A DNA stretch of 5,934 nucleotides from an uncultured Sutterella sp. (GTDB lineage: Bacteria; Pseudomonadota; Gammaproteobacteria; Burkholderiales; Burkholderiaceae_F). Positions 1 through 5,934 of the stretch are shown piece after piece (within the stretch, counting starts at the first letter, position 1; every line of letters begins with the position of its first letter). The notes under the pieces were generated by a model. That model made no database searches and was not told where the DNA came from. It saw nothing but the letters and a program-made list of their open reading frames with translations. The DNA lies in assembly GCA_902493085.1 (NCBI GenBank), contig CABUOH010000083.1, positions 1-5,934 of the forward strand. Direction: 5' to 3'. A program made the position numbers and the translations under genes.

Positions 1-848
1 CCCGTAATGCGAAGCTTCGTGCGCACCACGTCGCCTTCGTCCGTCGAGATCACGAGCTCTCCGTTCTCGACTCGGCCCATGACGTCGGCCTCGACGTCGG
101 GATCAGTCGAATAGGTCAGCTCGTCGACGCCGCGCGCGAGCGCGAGGTCGGCCCAGATGTCCGCGCATGCGTCGTCGGCGGGATAGACCGCCGTGCCGCT
201 CTCGGGGAGGGCGGCGATCACGAGTCCGTTTTCACGGGCCGTCTCCTCGACGCCCCTGAGGAACTCCTGATGCTCGCGCTGCGCGTTGGTAAGCAGCGCC
301 ACGGTCGGACGCGTCCAGTCGGCGAGCCTCGCCATTTCGCCCCTGTGGTTCATGCCGCACTCGATCACCGCACCGCGGTGCTCGAAGGCAAGCTTCAGAA
401 GCATCTTGGGCACGCCGACCTCGTTGTTGAAGTTGCCTTCGGTCGCACACACGCGATCCCGGCCCCATCGGGCGAGAAGAATCGAAGCGAGCATCTGAGT
501 CGTCGTGGTCTTTCCGTTGCTCCCCGCCACGACGGCGAGCGGAAGCGCAAAGCGCCCGCGCCATGCCTTGGCCGCAAGCCCGAATGCGAGCCCGGTGTCG
601 GTGACGACGATCTGCGCGATCCCGGCATCGACCTTGCGCTCGACAACGGCGCAAACTGCGCCGGCTTCGGCCGCTTTGGCAACGAAGTCGTGGCCGTCAA
701 ACCGCTCGCCCGAAAGTGCGACGAAAACGTTCCCCGCCTTCACCGTGCGGGTATCCGTCGAAAAGCCCTCATAAGGCTGCGAAAAATCACCGGACGCCGC
801 TAAGAGAACCGGTTCAAGCGCTTCCAGAAGCTGCTGCAGGCATTCCAT
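1..848 (-). CDS. murF: MurF, UDP-MurNAc-tripeptide--D-Ala-D-Ala ligase (3' end beyond window)
   Basis: This is the cytoplasmic ATP-dependent ligase that joins D-alanyl-D-alanine to UDP-MurNAc-L-Ala-D-Glu-meso-DAP, the last step in making the nucleotide-linked pentapeptide. The frame is open from the ATG at 848 to the left edge, giving about 282 of the roughly 450 residues expected. Visible are the N-terminal substrate-binding region (FSTDTRTVKAGNVFVAL, about 29-45), the Mur ligase ATP-binding loop GSNGKTTTT (109-117), the TEGNFNNEVGVP segment (136-147), which is typical of MurF, ECGMNHRGEM (163-172), and NAQREHQEF (188-196). The C-terminal domain lies outside the window. The start is fixed by a good Shine-Dalgarno sequence 7 bases upstream and by the 2-base distance from the murE stop, so translation is probably coupled to murE. 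The motifs distinguish it from MurE, MurC and MurD. Nothing in the visible part looks damaged. Confidence 0.97.
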   Translation of the reverse strand, partial: MECLQQLLEALEPVLLAASGDFSQPYEGFSTDTRTVKAGNVFVALSGERFDGHDFVAKAAEAGAVCAVVERKVDAGIAQIVVTDTGLAFGLAAKAWRGRFALPLAVVAGSNGKTTTTQMLASILLARWGRDRVCATEGNFNNEVGVPKMLLKLAFEHRGAVIECGMNHRGEMARLADWTRPTVALLTNAQREHQEFLRGVEETARENGLVIAALPESGTAVYPADDACADIWADLALARGVDELTYSTDPDVEADVMGRVENGELVISTDEGDVVRTKLRIT

Positions 849-850
849 GA

Positions 851-2362
851 TCAAACTCCCTCGGCCGCGCGCAGCATCCGCACGCGCCGTTCATTGAAGG
901 CTTCGCGCACAACCTCCGCATCGCTGAAGTGATGCTTGACGCCGTTGATTTCCTGATAGTCCTCATGCCCCTTGCCGGCCACGAGCACCACGTCCGCAGC
1001 CCCGGCCTCGGCAACGGCATGGCGAATCGCCTCGGCCCGATCCGTCACGATGCGGGCGCCGGGCGCCCCCGCCGAAATGTCGGCAACAATGGCCTCGGGC
1101 TCCTCGGTGCGGGGATTGTCACTCGTCACAACGACTTCGTCGGCAAGCCTGACGGCAATGCCGCCCATGACGGGACGCTTGCCGGCGTCGCGGTCCCCGC
1201 CGCAGCCGAAAACCACCCACAGGCGTCCGCCTCGAGCCTGTGCGACCGGCCTCAGGCTCTCGAGCGCCTTTTCAAGCGCATCGGGCGTATGACTGTAGTC
1301 GACGACCGCCAGCGGCGCACCGGAGGCTCGCATGAGCTGCATGCGCCCCGGAGGCGACGCAAGCGACTCGGCCCAGACGGCGAGCTTCGACGCGTCGCAG
1401 CCTCTGGCCAGAAGCACGGCGGCCGCCTGAATGAAATTCGAGACGTTGAAGGCGCCCACCTGCGCAAGATGCACGGGCGTCGAAACGCTGTCCACCGTCA
1501 TCGTAAAGCGGGTGCCGGCCTCCGTCGCCTCAATCTGCGAGGCTTCGACGACATGATCGGCCTGAAACGGCACGACGCCCGTCAGCGTCGTCGCCCAGAG
1601 GCTCGCACCGTTTTGCCTCACCGCGCGGGCCATGCGTCCGGCATGCGGATCATCGGCATTGACGACCGCCGTCTTGAGGCCGGGCCAGTCAAAAAGAAGC
1701 GCCTTCGCCTCGGCATAGGCGTCCATGGTGCCGTGATAGTCCAGATGATCACGCGTCAGGTTCGTGAAAACGGCCGTATCGAAGTGCGATCCCGTCATGC
1801 GTCCCTGTTGAAGGCCGATCGAGCTGGCTTCGACCGCAAAAGCCTTTGCGCCCGCCCGTTCAAGATCGGCGTAGGCGCTCTGAAGGCTCACGGCGTCGGG
1901 CGTCGTAAGAGCCGGCATTTCAAAGGACTCGCCCGCAAACCGACAGCCCACCGTACCCATGACGGCACAGGGGATGCCGAAATGCGTCAGCAGGGCGGCA
2001 ATCCAATGCGTGGTGGTCGTCTTGCCGTTCGTGCCCGTCACGGCGACGCCTGTCATTCTTGAGGACGGATCGCCGTAAAAGGCGGCCGCCACCTCGCCGA
2101 GACGGGCGGAAAGTTCATCGACCGAAAGGCTTGCAATCGGGAAGCGCTCGGCATCGGACGCATCGCTCGGCGTCTCCATGAGCACGCCCGCCGCGCCGCG
2201 CGCAGCCGCCACTCGGACAAAGGCGCGCCCGTCGGCCTTAAGACCGGGAACGGCGACGAAGACGTCGCCGGGCCTCACGCTGCGGCTGTCGAGCCTCAAA
2301 TGCGCGCCTTCATGCACCAAAGCCTTCAACCAGGCCGTCACTTCGTTCATCGACTTGTTCAT
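851..2362 (-). CDS. murE: MurE, UDP-MurNAc-L-Ala-D-Glu--meso-DAP ligase
   Basis: MurE adds the third residue of the peptidoglycan stem peptide in the cytoplasm, using ATP. The 503-residue length fits the family. The N-terminal domain carries LRLDSRSVRPGDVFVA (22-37). The central domain has the ATP loop GTNGKTTTTHW (110-120), LTTPDAVSLQ (152-161), EASSIGL (178-184) and DHLDYHGTMDAYAEAK (205-220), whose Lys220 fits the lysine that is carbamylated in this family. The C-terminal domain has DYSHTPDAL (355-363), DNPRTEEP (415-422) and KGHEDYQ (464-470). DNPR is the signature of ligases that use meso-diaminopimelate; lysine-specific enzymes have a different sequence there. The start is uncertain: ATG at 2362 gives MNKSMNEV, while ATG at 2350 gives MNEVTAWL, which better resembles relatives as I remember them. 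Neither has a clear Shine-Dalgarno sequence. It begins 24 bases after the ftsI reading frame ends and sits 2 bases before murF. Confidence 0.97.
   Translation of the reverse strand: MNKSMNEVTAWLKALVHEGAHLRLDSRSVRPGDVFVAVPGLKADGRAFVRVAAARGAAGVLMETPSDASDAERFPIASLSVDELSARLGEVAAAFYGDPSSRMTGVAVTGTNGKTTTTHWIAALLTHFGIPCAVMGTVGCRFAGESFEMPALTTPDAVSLQSAYADLERAGAKAFAVEASSIGLQQGRMTGSHFDTAVFTNLTRDHLDYHGTMDAYAEAKALLFDWPGLKTAVVNADDPHAGRMARAVRQNGASLWATTLTGVVPFQADHVVEASQIEATEAGTRFTMTVDSVSTPVHLAQVGAFNVSNFIQAAAVLLARGCDASKLAVWAESLASPPGRMQLMRASGAPLAVVDYSHTPDALEKALESLRPVAQARGGRLWVVFGCGGDRDAGKRPVMGGIAVRLADEVVVTSDNPRTEEPEAIVADISAGAPGARIVTDRAEAIRHAVAEAGAADVVLVAGKGHEDYQEINGVKHHFSDAEVVREAFNERRVRMLRAAEGV
856..862 (-). 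promoter_or_regulatory. Ribosome binding site of murF
   Basis: On the minus strand GAGGGAG is followed by 7 bases and then the murF ATG at 848. It lies inside the last codons of murE, so ribosomes finishing murE are well placed to begin murF. Confidence 0.7.
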
Positions 2363-2386
2363 CTTGAATTCAAATCCATTGCTTTG

Positions 2387-2719
2387 TCAGTGTCTGACCT
2401 TCGCGAGAAGGCCGCCGCCCGTCGGCGTCGCCTTGTCGTCGGGCGAAACCATCAGAGTGCGAAGCGCCCCGGTGGCCACTTCGTTGAACACGGGGGCGGC
2501 CACGAGACCGCCAAATCGGCCCTTCTTGGGCTCGTCCACCATCACGGCCACGATGAAGCGCGGCTGTGTCGCAGGCACGATGCCCACGAAGCTCGCCACC
2601 ACATCGCGCGTGTACTGTCCGTTCTTCACCTTATTGGCCGTTCCCGTCTTGCCCGCAACCGAATAGCCCGCCACGTTGACGTTGGAGGCCGTGCCGCCCG
2701 GGCAGCAGCCCAGAAGCAT
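2387..2719 (-). CDS. ftsI: FtsI/PBP3, separated C-terminal part of the transpeptidase domain (KTG motif)
   Basis: This 110-residue frame is the C-terminal end of FtsI, out of frame with the main part upstream. It begins PGGTAS and contains the third catalytic motif of penicillin-binding transpeptidases, KTGT (24-27, within VAGKTGTANK), followed by FVGIVPATQPRFIVAVMVDEP (44-64) and GGLVAAPVF (70-78). These are the last beta strands and helix of the transpeptidase fold. The ATG at 2719 shares its first base with the TGA that stops the upstream piece (TGATG). Homology-like sequence continues upstream of this ATG in the same frame (about QAIAVGL), so the ATG is probably an internal methionine of the original gene and not a native start. 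The fragment has no signal peptide or membrane segment and could not reach the periplasm alone. It is best read as the 3' part of one frameshifted ftsI gene spanning 2387-4209. Confidence 0.85.
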   Translation of the reverse strand: MLLGCCPGGTASNVNVAGYSVAGKTGTANKVKNGQYTRDVVASFVGIVPATQPRFIVAVMVDEPKKGRFGGLVAAPVFNEVATGALRTLMVSPDDKATPTGGGLLAKVRH

Positions 2720-2742
2720 CAGGCCGACGGCGATGGCTTGAA
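2719..2742 (-). other. Frameshift junction in ftsI
   Basis: The upstream frame reads ATQVFKPSPSA and then TGA at 2721-2719. The downstream frame, read one base earlier in phase, gives LQAIAVGLMLLGCCPGGTAS. Both look native on their own side, and both are read from the same bases TTCAAGCC at 2742-2735. Any single-base repair leaves 13 residues between VF and PGG, whereas I recall about 17 in E. coli FtsI. No homopolymer of four or more bases and no classical slippery heptamer is present here. Confidence 0.8.
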
Positions 2743-4209
2743 GACCTGCGTGGCGGTCACGGCTTCGCCGGGCTTGCGCTTGAAAAGCGTCAGATCGATC
2801 ACGTCGCCGTTTCTCGCGAGCGCCGTATAGGCCTTGACAAGCTGCATGAGCGAAACGGTCACGCCGTGTCCGTAGGAAATCGTCGCCTGTTCGACGGGAC
2901 GCCAGGTCTTGCCCGGACGCAGCCTGCCGGACGTCGCTCCGGGGAAGCCGATCTTGGGCGCATTTCCGAAGCCGAGCTCCGAATACGTCTCATAGAGCGT
3001 TTGGGGCGAAATTTCGAGTGCGATCTTCGCCGTGCCGATGTTGGAGGACTTGGCCACCACCTCGGCCACCGTCAGCAGGCCGTAGTCATGCGTGTCGCCG
3101 ATCGTGCGGTCCCCGATCGTCAGCTTGCCGGGAGAGGTCTGGATGGTCGTGAGCGGATCGACAAGCCCCATGTCAAGCGCCTTCGCGATGGCGAAGGGCT
3201 TCATCGTGGAACCCGGCTCGAACTGGTCGGTGAGGACCCGGTTTCGCACGCGCTCAAAGAGCACCGTCGAGCGGTCGTTCGGATCGTACGTCGGCTCGTT
3301 GGCAAGCGCGATGATCTCGCCCGTGGTGACGTCCGCCACCACGACGGCACCCGCCTTGGCCTGATGGCGGTCAATGGCTGCCCTCAAAGCCTCGTAGGCG
3401 ATGAACTGAACTCTGGAGTCGATCGCAAGCGTCACGTCCGCACCGGCCTCGCTTTCCTTGGCCCACACGTCATCGACGACGCGACCGTGACGATCGCGAA
3501 TCACGCGCCTTGAACCGGCTCGTCCCGAAAGCACGTGGTCCCGCGCGAGTTCGACGCCTTCCTGTCCATGATCGTCCGCACCGGTATAGCCCACGACATG
3601 GGCCATGGCCGGACCGTCGGGATAGCGCCGGCGCATTTCGGGCGACATGCCGATGCCGGGAATTCTGAGGGCGCTCACGGATTCGGCCAGCGAAAGATCG
3701 CGGTTGCGCGCAAGATAGACGAAGTTGGGCGAGGAGCTGTGATCAAGCTTGTGAACAAGTTCCGAGTACTTGATGCCTATCAGCTTGGCGAGTTCGCGCA
3801 GCCGCTGCTTGTCCTCCTTCGTACTCCGCGGCACGAGCGCCGGATCCGCCCAGACGCTTCGACAAGGCTGGCTCGACGCGAGCACGACGCCGTTGCGGTC
3901 TAGAATTTCGCCTCGCGGCCCCTGAATCGTGATCGTGCGCGCGAAGCGCTTTTCACCCTCGTTCTGCAGAAAGTCATTGTTGAAGACCTGCAGATAAAAG
4001 GTTCTGCCCGCAAGCAGGAAAAAAAGAAGCAGGATAAAGCCGAACGCCGCATAGGTCCGCCATTTCGGAATCGGAATGATGATGAGCGGATCGGCGGCAT
4101 GCTCGGGCGCGGCCTTTCGGGCCTCGCGGTCCCGCGCAATAAAGGCCGCCACCCACTCCCAGGCAGCAAGCACGGGACGCTCGATCCAGTCAAGAAGCGG
4201 AAGCTTCAT
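2719..4209 (-). CDS. ftsI: FtsI/PBP3, N-terminal and main part; ends early at a frameshift
   Basis: FtsI is the septum-specific peptidoglycan transpeptidase of the divisome. It is anchored in the inner membrane with its catalytic domain in the periplasm, and it partners with FtsW, FtsL, FtsB and FtsQ. This 496-residue frame has a long cytoplasmic leader (1-50), one membrane helix (about 53-70), the PBP dimerisation region with GPRGEILDRNG (97-107) and GRAGSRRVIRDRHGRVVDD (229-247), then the transpeptidase domain with the active-site STMK (334-337, Ser334 nucleophile) and SSN (388-390). The required KTG motif is absent because the frame shifts after about residue 490 and stops at 2719; that motif is in the next frame at 2387-2719. 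Together the two parts make about 606 residues, close to the normal size. The start is supported by an ATGA overlap with ftsL and a GGGGAG site 7 bases upstream. As written the gene is inactive unless the break is a sequence error. FtsI rather than PBP2 is chosen because of its position after ftsL. Confidence 0.95.
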   Translation of the reverse strand: MKLPLLDWIERPVLAAWEWVAAFIARDREARKAAPEHAADPLIIIPIPKWRTYAAFGFILLLFFLLAGRTFYLQVFNNDFLQNEGEKRFARTITIQGPRGEILDRNGVVLASSQPCRSVWADPALVPRSTKEDKQRLRELAKLIGIKYSELVHKLDHSSSPNFVYLARNRDLSLAESVSALRIPGIGMSPEMRRRYPDGPAMAHVVGYTGADDHGQEGVELARDHVLSGRAGSRRVIRDRHGRVVDDVWAKESEAGADVTLAIDSRVQFIAYEALRAAIDRHQAKAGAVVVADVTTGEIIALANEPTYDPNDRSTVLFERVRNRVLTDQFEPGSTMKPFAIAKALDMGLVDPLTTIQTSPGKLTIGDRTIGDTHDYGLLTVAEVVAKSSNIGTAKIALEISPQTLYETYSELGFGNAPKIGFPGATSGRLRPGKTWRPVEQATISYGHGVTVSLMQLVKAYTALARNGDVIDLTLFKRKPGEAVTATQVFKPSPSA

Positions 4210-4595
4210 GGACGTTCTCCCCGGGCACGTTCGTCGGACCGGACTTGCGCATCGGCATCGGACTCCTGGGTCCCAGCCGTCGCCGCGTCGGGTGCGAACG
4301 TCACCCGATGATGCTCATCCACCACCAGATTCACCGTGTTTTCCCCCCGCGCCACCTCCAAGCCGAGCGCGCCGGCCCCCTCGGCAATGCTTCCGGGAAG
4401 CGAGGCCCTGCGGACCTTGAGCAGCAGATTCGCTTCATCGTCCGCAAGCCTGCGGCCCACGTCGACGGCGCGCTCATGCTCCACGAAGAGCGTACGCGCC
4501 CGATACTGAACGTTCACCAGCGTGATCGCAAGCGCAAAAAGCACAAGCCCCAGCACGGCCACGACGGCCAGGTCCATCTTGTTTACCTGGCGCAT
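4206..4595 (-). CDS. ftsL: FtsL, cell division protein of the FtsQLB complex
   Basis: FtsL is a small bitopic inner-membrane protein that pairs with FtsB through a periplasmic coiled coil and helps to activate FtsWI. The 129-residue product has a short cytoplasmic start (MRQVNKMD), one membrane helix at about residues 9-27 (LAVVAVLGLVLFALAITLV), and then a charged, likely coiled-coil stretch (about 29-65). A short domain follows, and then a hydrophilic tail rich in Asp, Glu and Arg (about 98-129) that is longer than I expect for the family. The frame is open upstream to 4679, but the ATG at 4595 is preferred because GGAGG lies 7 bases before it and the 28 upstream residues are arginine-rich and merely overlap rsmH. 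With this start, ftsL overlaps the rsmH end by 13 bases and the ftsI start by 4. Sequence conservation is low in this family, so the call rests largely on position and topology. Confidence 0.9.
   Translation of the reverse strand: MRQVNKMDLAVVAVLGLVLFALAITLVNVQYRARTLFVEHERAVDVGRRLADDEANLLLKVRRASLPGSIAEGAGALGLEVARGENTVNLVVDEHHRVTFAPDAATAGTQESDADAQVRSDERARGERP
4217..4222 (-). promoter_or_regulatory. Ribosome binding site of ftsI
   Basis: GGGGAG on the minus strand is followed by AACGTCC and the ftsI ATG at 4209. It lies within the end of ftsL, whose TGA overlaps the ATG (ATGA), so the pair is probably translationally coupled. Confidence 0.65.
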
Positions 4596-5554
4596 GCCCC
4601 GTCCTCCGGACGCCAGGGCGAAGAGGTCCGCACGCCGACGCGGAGAATGGCCGAACGCGCGCGGGGATTCTCCGCGCACTCGGCCTCGGACGGCTTGATG
4701 CGCTCGATGCCGTCAAAGAGAGGCTTGGGCAGCATGTCTTTCGTCAGCGGGAGCCTGGGATCAAGCCCGCGCTCGGGATGCACCGTTCTGTCAAAGAAGT
4801 GCTTGACGATGCGGTCCTCAAGCGAGTGAAAGGTAATGACGGCCAGACGGCCCTCGGGCTTGAGCAGCTCTCCCGCGGCGTCGAGCGCCTGCTTGAGTTC
4901 ATCAAGTTCGTGATTGACCTCAATGCGCACGGCTTGAAAGGTGCGGGTAGCCGGATGCTGCGCCTGATCCTTGCGGTTGCGCGGCACGACGCCAGCCACG
5001 AGATCGGCCAGTTCCCGGGTCGTCTCCAGAGGCTTCGTCTTCCTGCGTGCGACGATGGCGCGCGCGATCGATCCGGCAAAACGCTCTTCGCCGTAAAGGC
5101 TGATCACGTGACGGATGTCGCGCTCCTCGGCCTGAGCGAGCCATTGAGCGGCGGTCATCCCGCGCGTGGTATCCATGCGCATGTCGAGCGGACCGTCAAA
5201 GCGGAAGGAAAAGCCGCGTGCGGCGTCATCGATCTGAGGCGACGAGACGCCTATGTCGAGAAAGATCCCGTCGGCTTCATGAACGCCGATCTCGGCGAGC
5301 GACGCCTTCATTGTTGAAAAAGGCTCGTGGATGATCGTAAACCTCGGATCCGTCCAGGTTCTGGCCACCGCCACCGCCTGAGGATCCCGGTCGAACGCGA
5401 TGAGGCGCCCCTTCGGAGACAGCTTTTCCAGAATGCGGCGCGAATGCCCGCCGCGCCCGAATGTTCCGTCGACGTACAAACCGTCCGGGTCGCCCACCAG
5501 CGCCCGGGGCGCTTCCTCGCCCAAAACCGACAGATGAATGAATGCCTCGCTCAC
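4583..5554 (-). CDS. rsmH: RsmH (MraW), 16S rRNA (cytosine-1402-N4) methyltransferase
   Basis: RsmH uses S-adenosylmethionine to methylate N4 of C1402 in the decoding centre of 16S rRNA. The 323-residue product is near the family length of about 310-315. It shows FIHLSVLGEE (5-14), the SAM-binding loop YVDGTFGRGGHS (27-38), AFDRDPQA (53-60), the FLDIGVSSPQIDD segment (98-110), FSFRFDGPLDMRMD (115-128), TFQAVRIEVNHELDEL (205-220) and ITFHSLEDRIVKHFF (240-254). Translation starts at GTG 5554; an in-frame TGA lies four codons upstream, so no earlier start is possible. Its Shine-Dalgarno sequence is weak (only GAG, 8 bases upstream). The last residues (about 310-323) are an unremarkable tail that overlaps the ftsL start by 13 bases and contains its ribosome binding site. 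The gene lies 63 bases after mraZ and is presumably co-transcribed with it. Confidence 0.97.
   Translation of the reverse strand: MSEAFIHLSVLGEEAPRALVGDPDGLYVDGTFGRGGHSRRILEKLSPKGRLIAFDRDPQAVAVARTWTDPRFTIIHEPFSTMKASLAEIGVHEADGIFLDIGVSSPQIDDAARGFSFRFDGPLDMRMDTTRGMTAAQWLAQAEERDIRHVISLYGEERFAGSIARAIVARRKTKPLETTRELADLVAGVVPRNRKDQAQHPATRTFQAVRIEVNHELDELKQALDAAGELLKPEGRLAVITFHSLEDRIVKHFFDRTVHPERGLDPRLPLTKDMLPKPLFDGIERIKPSEAECAENPRARSAILRVGVRTSSPWRPEDGACAR
4603..4607 (-). promoter_or_regulatory. Ribosome binding site of ftsL, decides the start
   Basis: A consensus GGAGG followed by a 7-base spacer precedes the ATG at 4595. It is inside the rsmH coding region, and it argues against the longer upstream start at 4679. 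Confidence 0.75.
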
Positions 5555-5574
5555 GCCCGCAACTCACAAACGAT

Positions 5575-5601
5575 GGAGGCGCAGCCTGACGCTCCGCCTC
5601 C
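5575..5601. repeat. GC-rich inverted repeat between mraZ and rsmH
   Basis: GGAGGCG (5575-5581) pairs with CGCCTCC (5595-5601). One C/C mismatch follows, and then AGC (5583-5585) pairs with GCT (5591-5593) around the five-base loop CTGAC. In the mRNA (minus strand) the hairpin ends 20 bases before the rsmH GTG. There is no run of T after it on either strand, so it is not a classical intrinsic terminator. It could affect mRNA stability or rsmH translation, or it may be chance in a GC-rich gap. Confidence 0.55.
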
Positions 5602-5617
5602 GGAAAATCCTTCACAA

Positions 5618-5934
5618 TCAGAACGAGAAGTCCGCCGCATCAAGCTCGGCCGCGAGCGCCTCGCGTTCACGCGCCTCAAGCGTGCTTCTGTCCCACAACT
5701 CGAAGTGCTCGCCCATGCCGATCAGCGCAACCTCCCTGTCGAGGCCGCACATCTGCCTGAGTTCGGAGGGAATCAGAATCCTGCCTGCACGGTCCGGCTC
5801 CAGATCGACGGCGCTGCCGAGAACATAGCGCACGAAGGCGCGCGCCGCATACGGCAGCTTCGCCAGCGCCCTGCGCTTTTCCTCCCAGACGGGCGCCGGA
5901 TACAACACCAGACAGCCGTCGGGATGCCTCGTCA
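5618..5934 (-). CDS. mraZ: MraZ, cluster transcriptional regulator (5' end beyond window)
   Basis: MraZ is a DNA-binding protein with two AbrB/SpoVT-like (double swapped-hairpin) domains. It forms rings and, in E. coli, represses the dcw cluster by binding repeats in its own promoter. About 104 C-terminal residues are present; the full protein is usually about 140-150 long. The frame runs open off the right edge and begins TRHPDGCLVLYPAPVWEEK, which matches the end of the first domain. The second domain follows (GSAVDLEPDRAGRILIPSELR, then LIGMGEHFELW). A GTG at 5908 is only an internal valine codon and should not be taken as the start. The promoter and MraZ operator repeats would lie upstream, outside the window. 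The stop is at 5618, 63 bases before rsmH. Confidence 0.95.
   Translation of the reverse strand, partial: TRHPDGCLVLYPAPVWEEKRRALAKLPYAARAFVRYVLGSAVDLEPDRAGRILIPSELRQMCGLDREVALIGMGEHFELWDRSTLEAREREALAAELDAADFSF

Noticed and set aside
929..2062. A 377-codon open frame on the plus strand, antisense to murE
   Set aside because: It is in exact codon register with murE. Such frames stay open in GC-rich genes because TTA, CTA and TCA codons are rare. The product is Arg/His/Gly-rich, resembles no family I know, and lies entirely over a certain gene.
2699..2740. Lipobox-like LLGC (within AIAVGLMLLGCC) at the start of the C-terminal ftsI piece, suggesting a lipoprotein
   Set aside because: From the ATG only five residues precede the second Cys, too short for a signal peptide. 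The sequence is explained as the ordinary FtsI segment before PGGT.
2717..2745. Programmed ribosomal frameshifting to make full-length FtsI
   Set aside because: There is no slippery heptamer, no Shine-Dalgarno-like stimulator and no obvious downstream hairpin. The region also seems to lack several residues, which frameshifting would not restore.
2866..3513. A 215-codon plus-strand frame over ftsI, and similar ones at 270-803, 2300-2830, 4245-4829 and 4778-5317
   Set aside because: All are in the same antisense codon register as the real gene beneath them, with low-complexity basic products. They are shadows.
4596..4679. Longer ftsL start at 4679
   Set aside because: The extra 28 residues are arginine-rich, overlap conserved-side rsmH coding sequence, would precede the membrane helix unusually far, and the strong GGAGG site points to 4595.
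5575..5601. Rho-independent terminator after mraZ
   Set aside because: The hairpin has no U-tract in either direction, and the cluster is expected to be transcribed through this gap.

Overview
The window is a 5.9 kb piece of the dcw (division and cell wall) gene cluster. All genes lie on the minus strand, so transcription runs from high to low coordinates in the order mraZ (5' end cut off) - rsmH - ftsL - ftsI - murE - murF (3' end cut off). This is the usual proteobacterial order. The high GC content, the strongly GC-biased third codon positions, and several protein signatures (EASSIGL in MurE, NAQREHQEF in MurF, the MraZ C-terminal half) point to a betaproteobacterium of the Burkholderiales. 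A Sutterellaceae-like gut organism is my guess from general feel, not something I can prove here.

The genes are packed tightly. rsmH and ftsL overlap by 13 bases, ftsL and ftsI by 4 bases (ATGA), and murE and murF are 2 bases apart. The only larger gaps are 63 bases between mraZ and rsmH, which hold a GC-rich inverted repeat, and 24 AT-rich bases between ftsI and murE. No promoter, terminator, RNA gene, mobile element or CRISPR array is visible, and no gene-free stretch exceeds 300 bases. The cluster promoter and MraZ operator boxes should lie beyond the right edge. Good Shine-Dalgarno sequences precede ftsL, ftsI and murF; rsmH (GTG start) and murE have poor ones.

The products work together. 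MraZ is the regulator of the cluster and RsmH methylates 16S rRNA. FtsL and FtsI (PBP3) are divisome membrane proteins that build septal peptidoglycan. MurE and MurF add meso-diaminopimelate and D-Ala-D-Ala to the UDP-MurNAc peptide precursor in the cytoplasm.

The one real anomaly is ftsI. Its reading frame breaks near 2720-2740, separating the SxxK and SxN catalytic motifs (upstream piece) from the KTG motif (downstream piece). The two pieces meet at a TGATG stop/start. The segment around the break also appears about four residues too short, which suggests a small deletion rather than a one-base read error. Because FtsI is normally essential, this is either an assembly or sequencing fault, a mixed population, or a true lesion that needs compensation. 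I found no sign of a novel system; the rest is an ordinary, well-conserved cluster.
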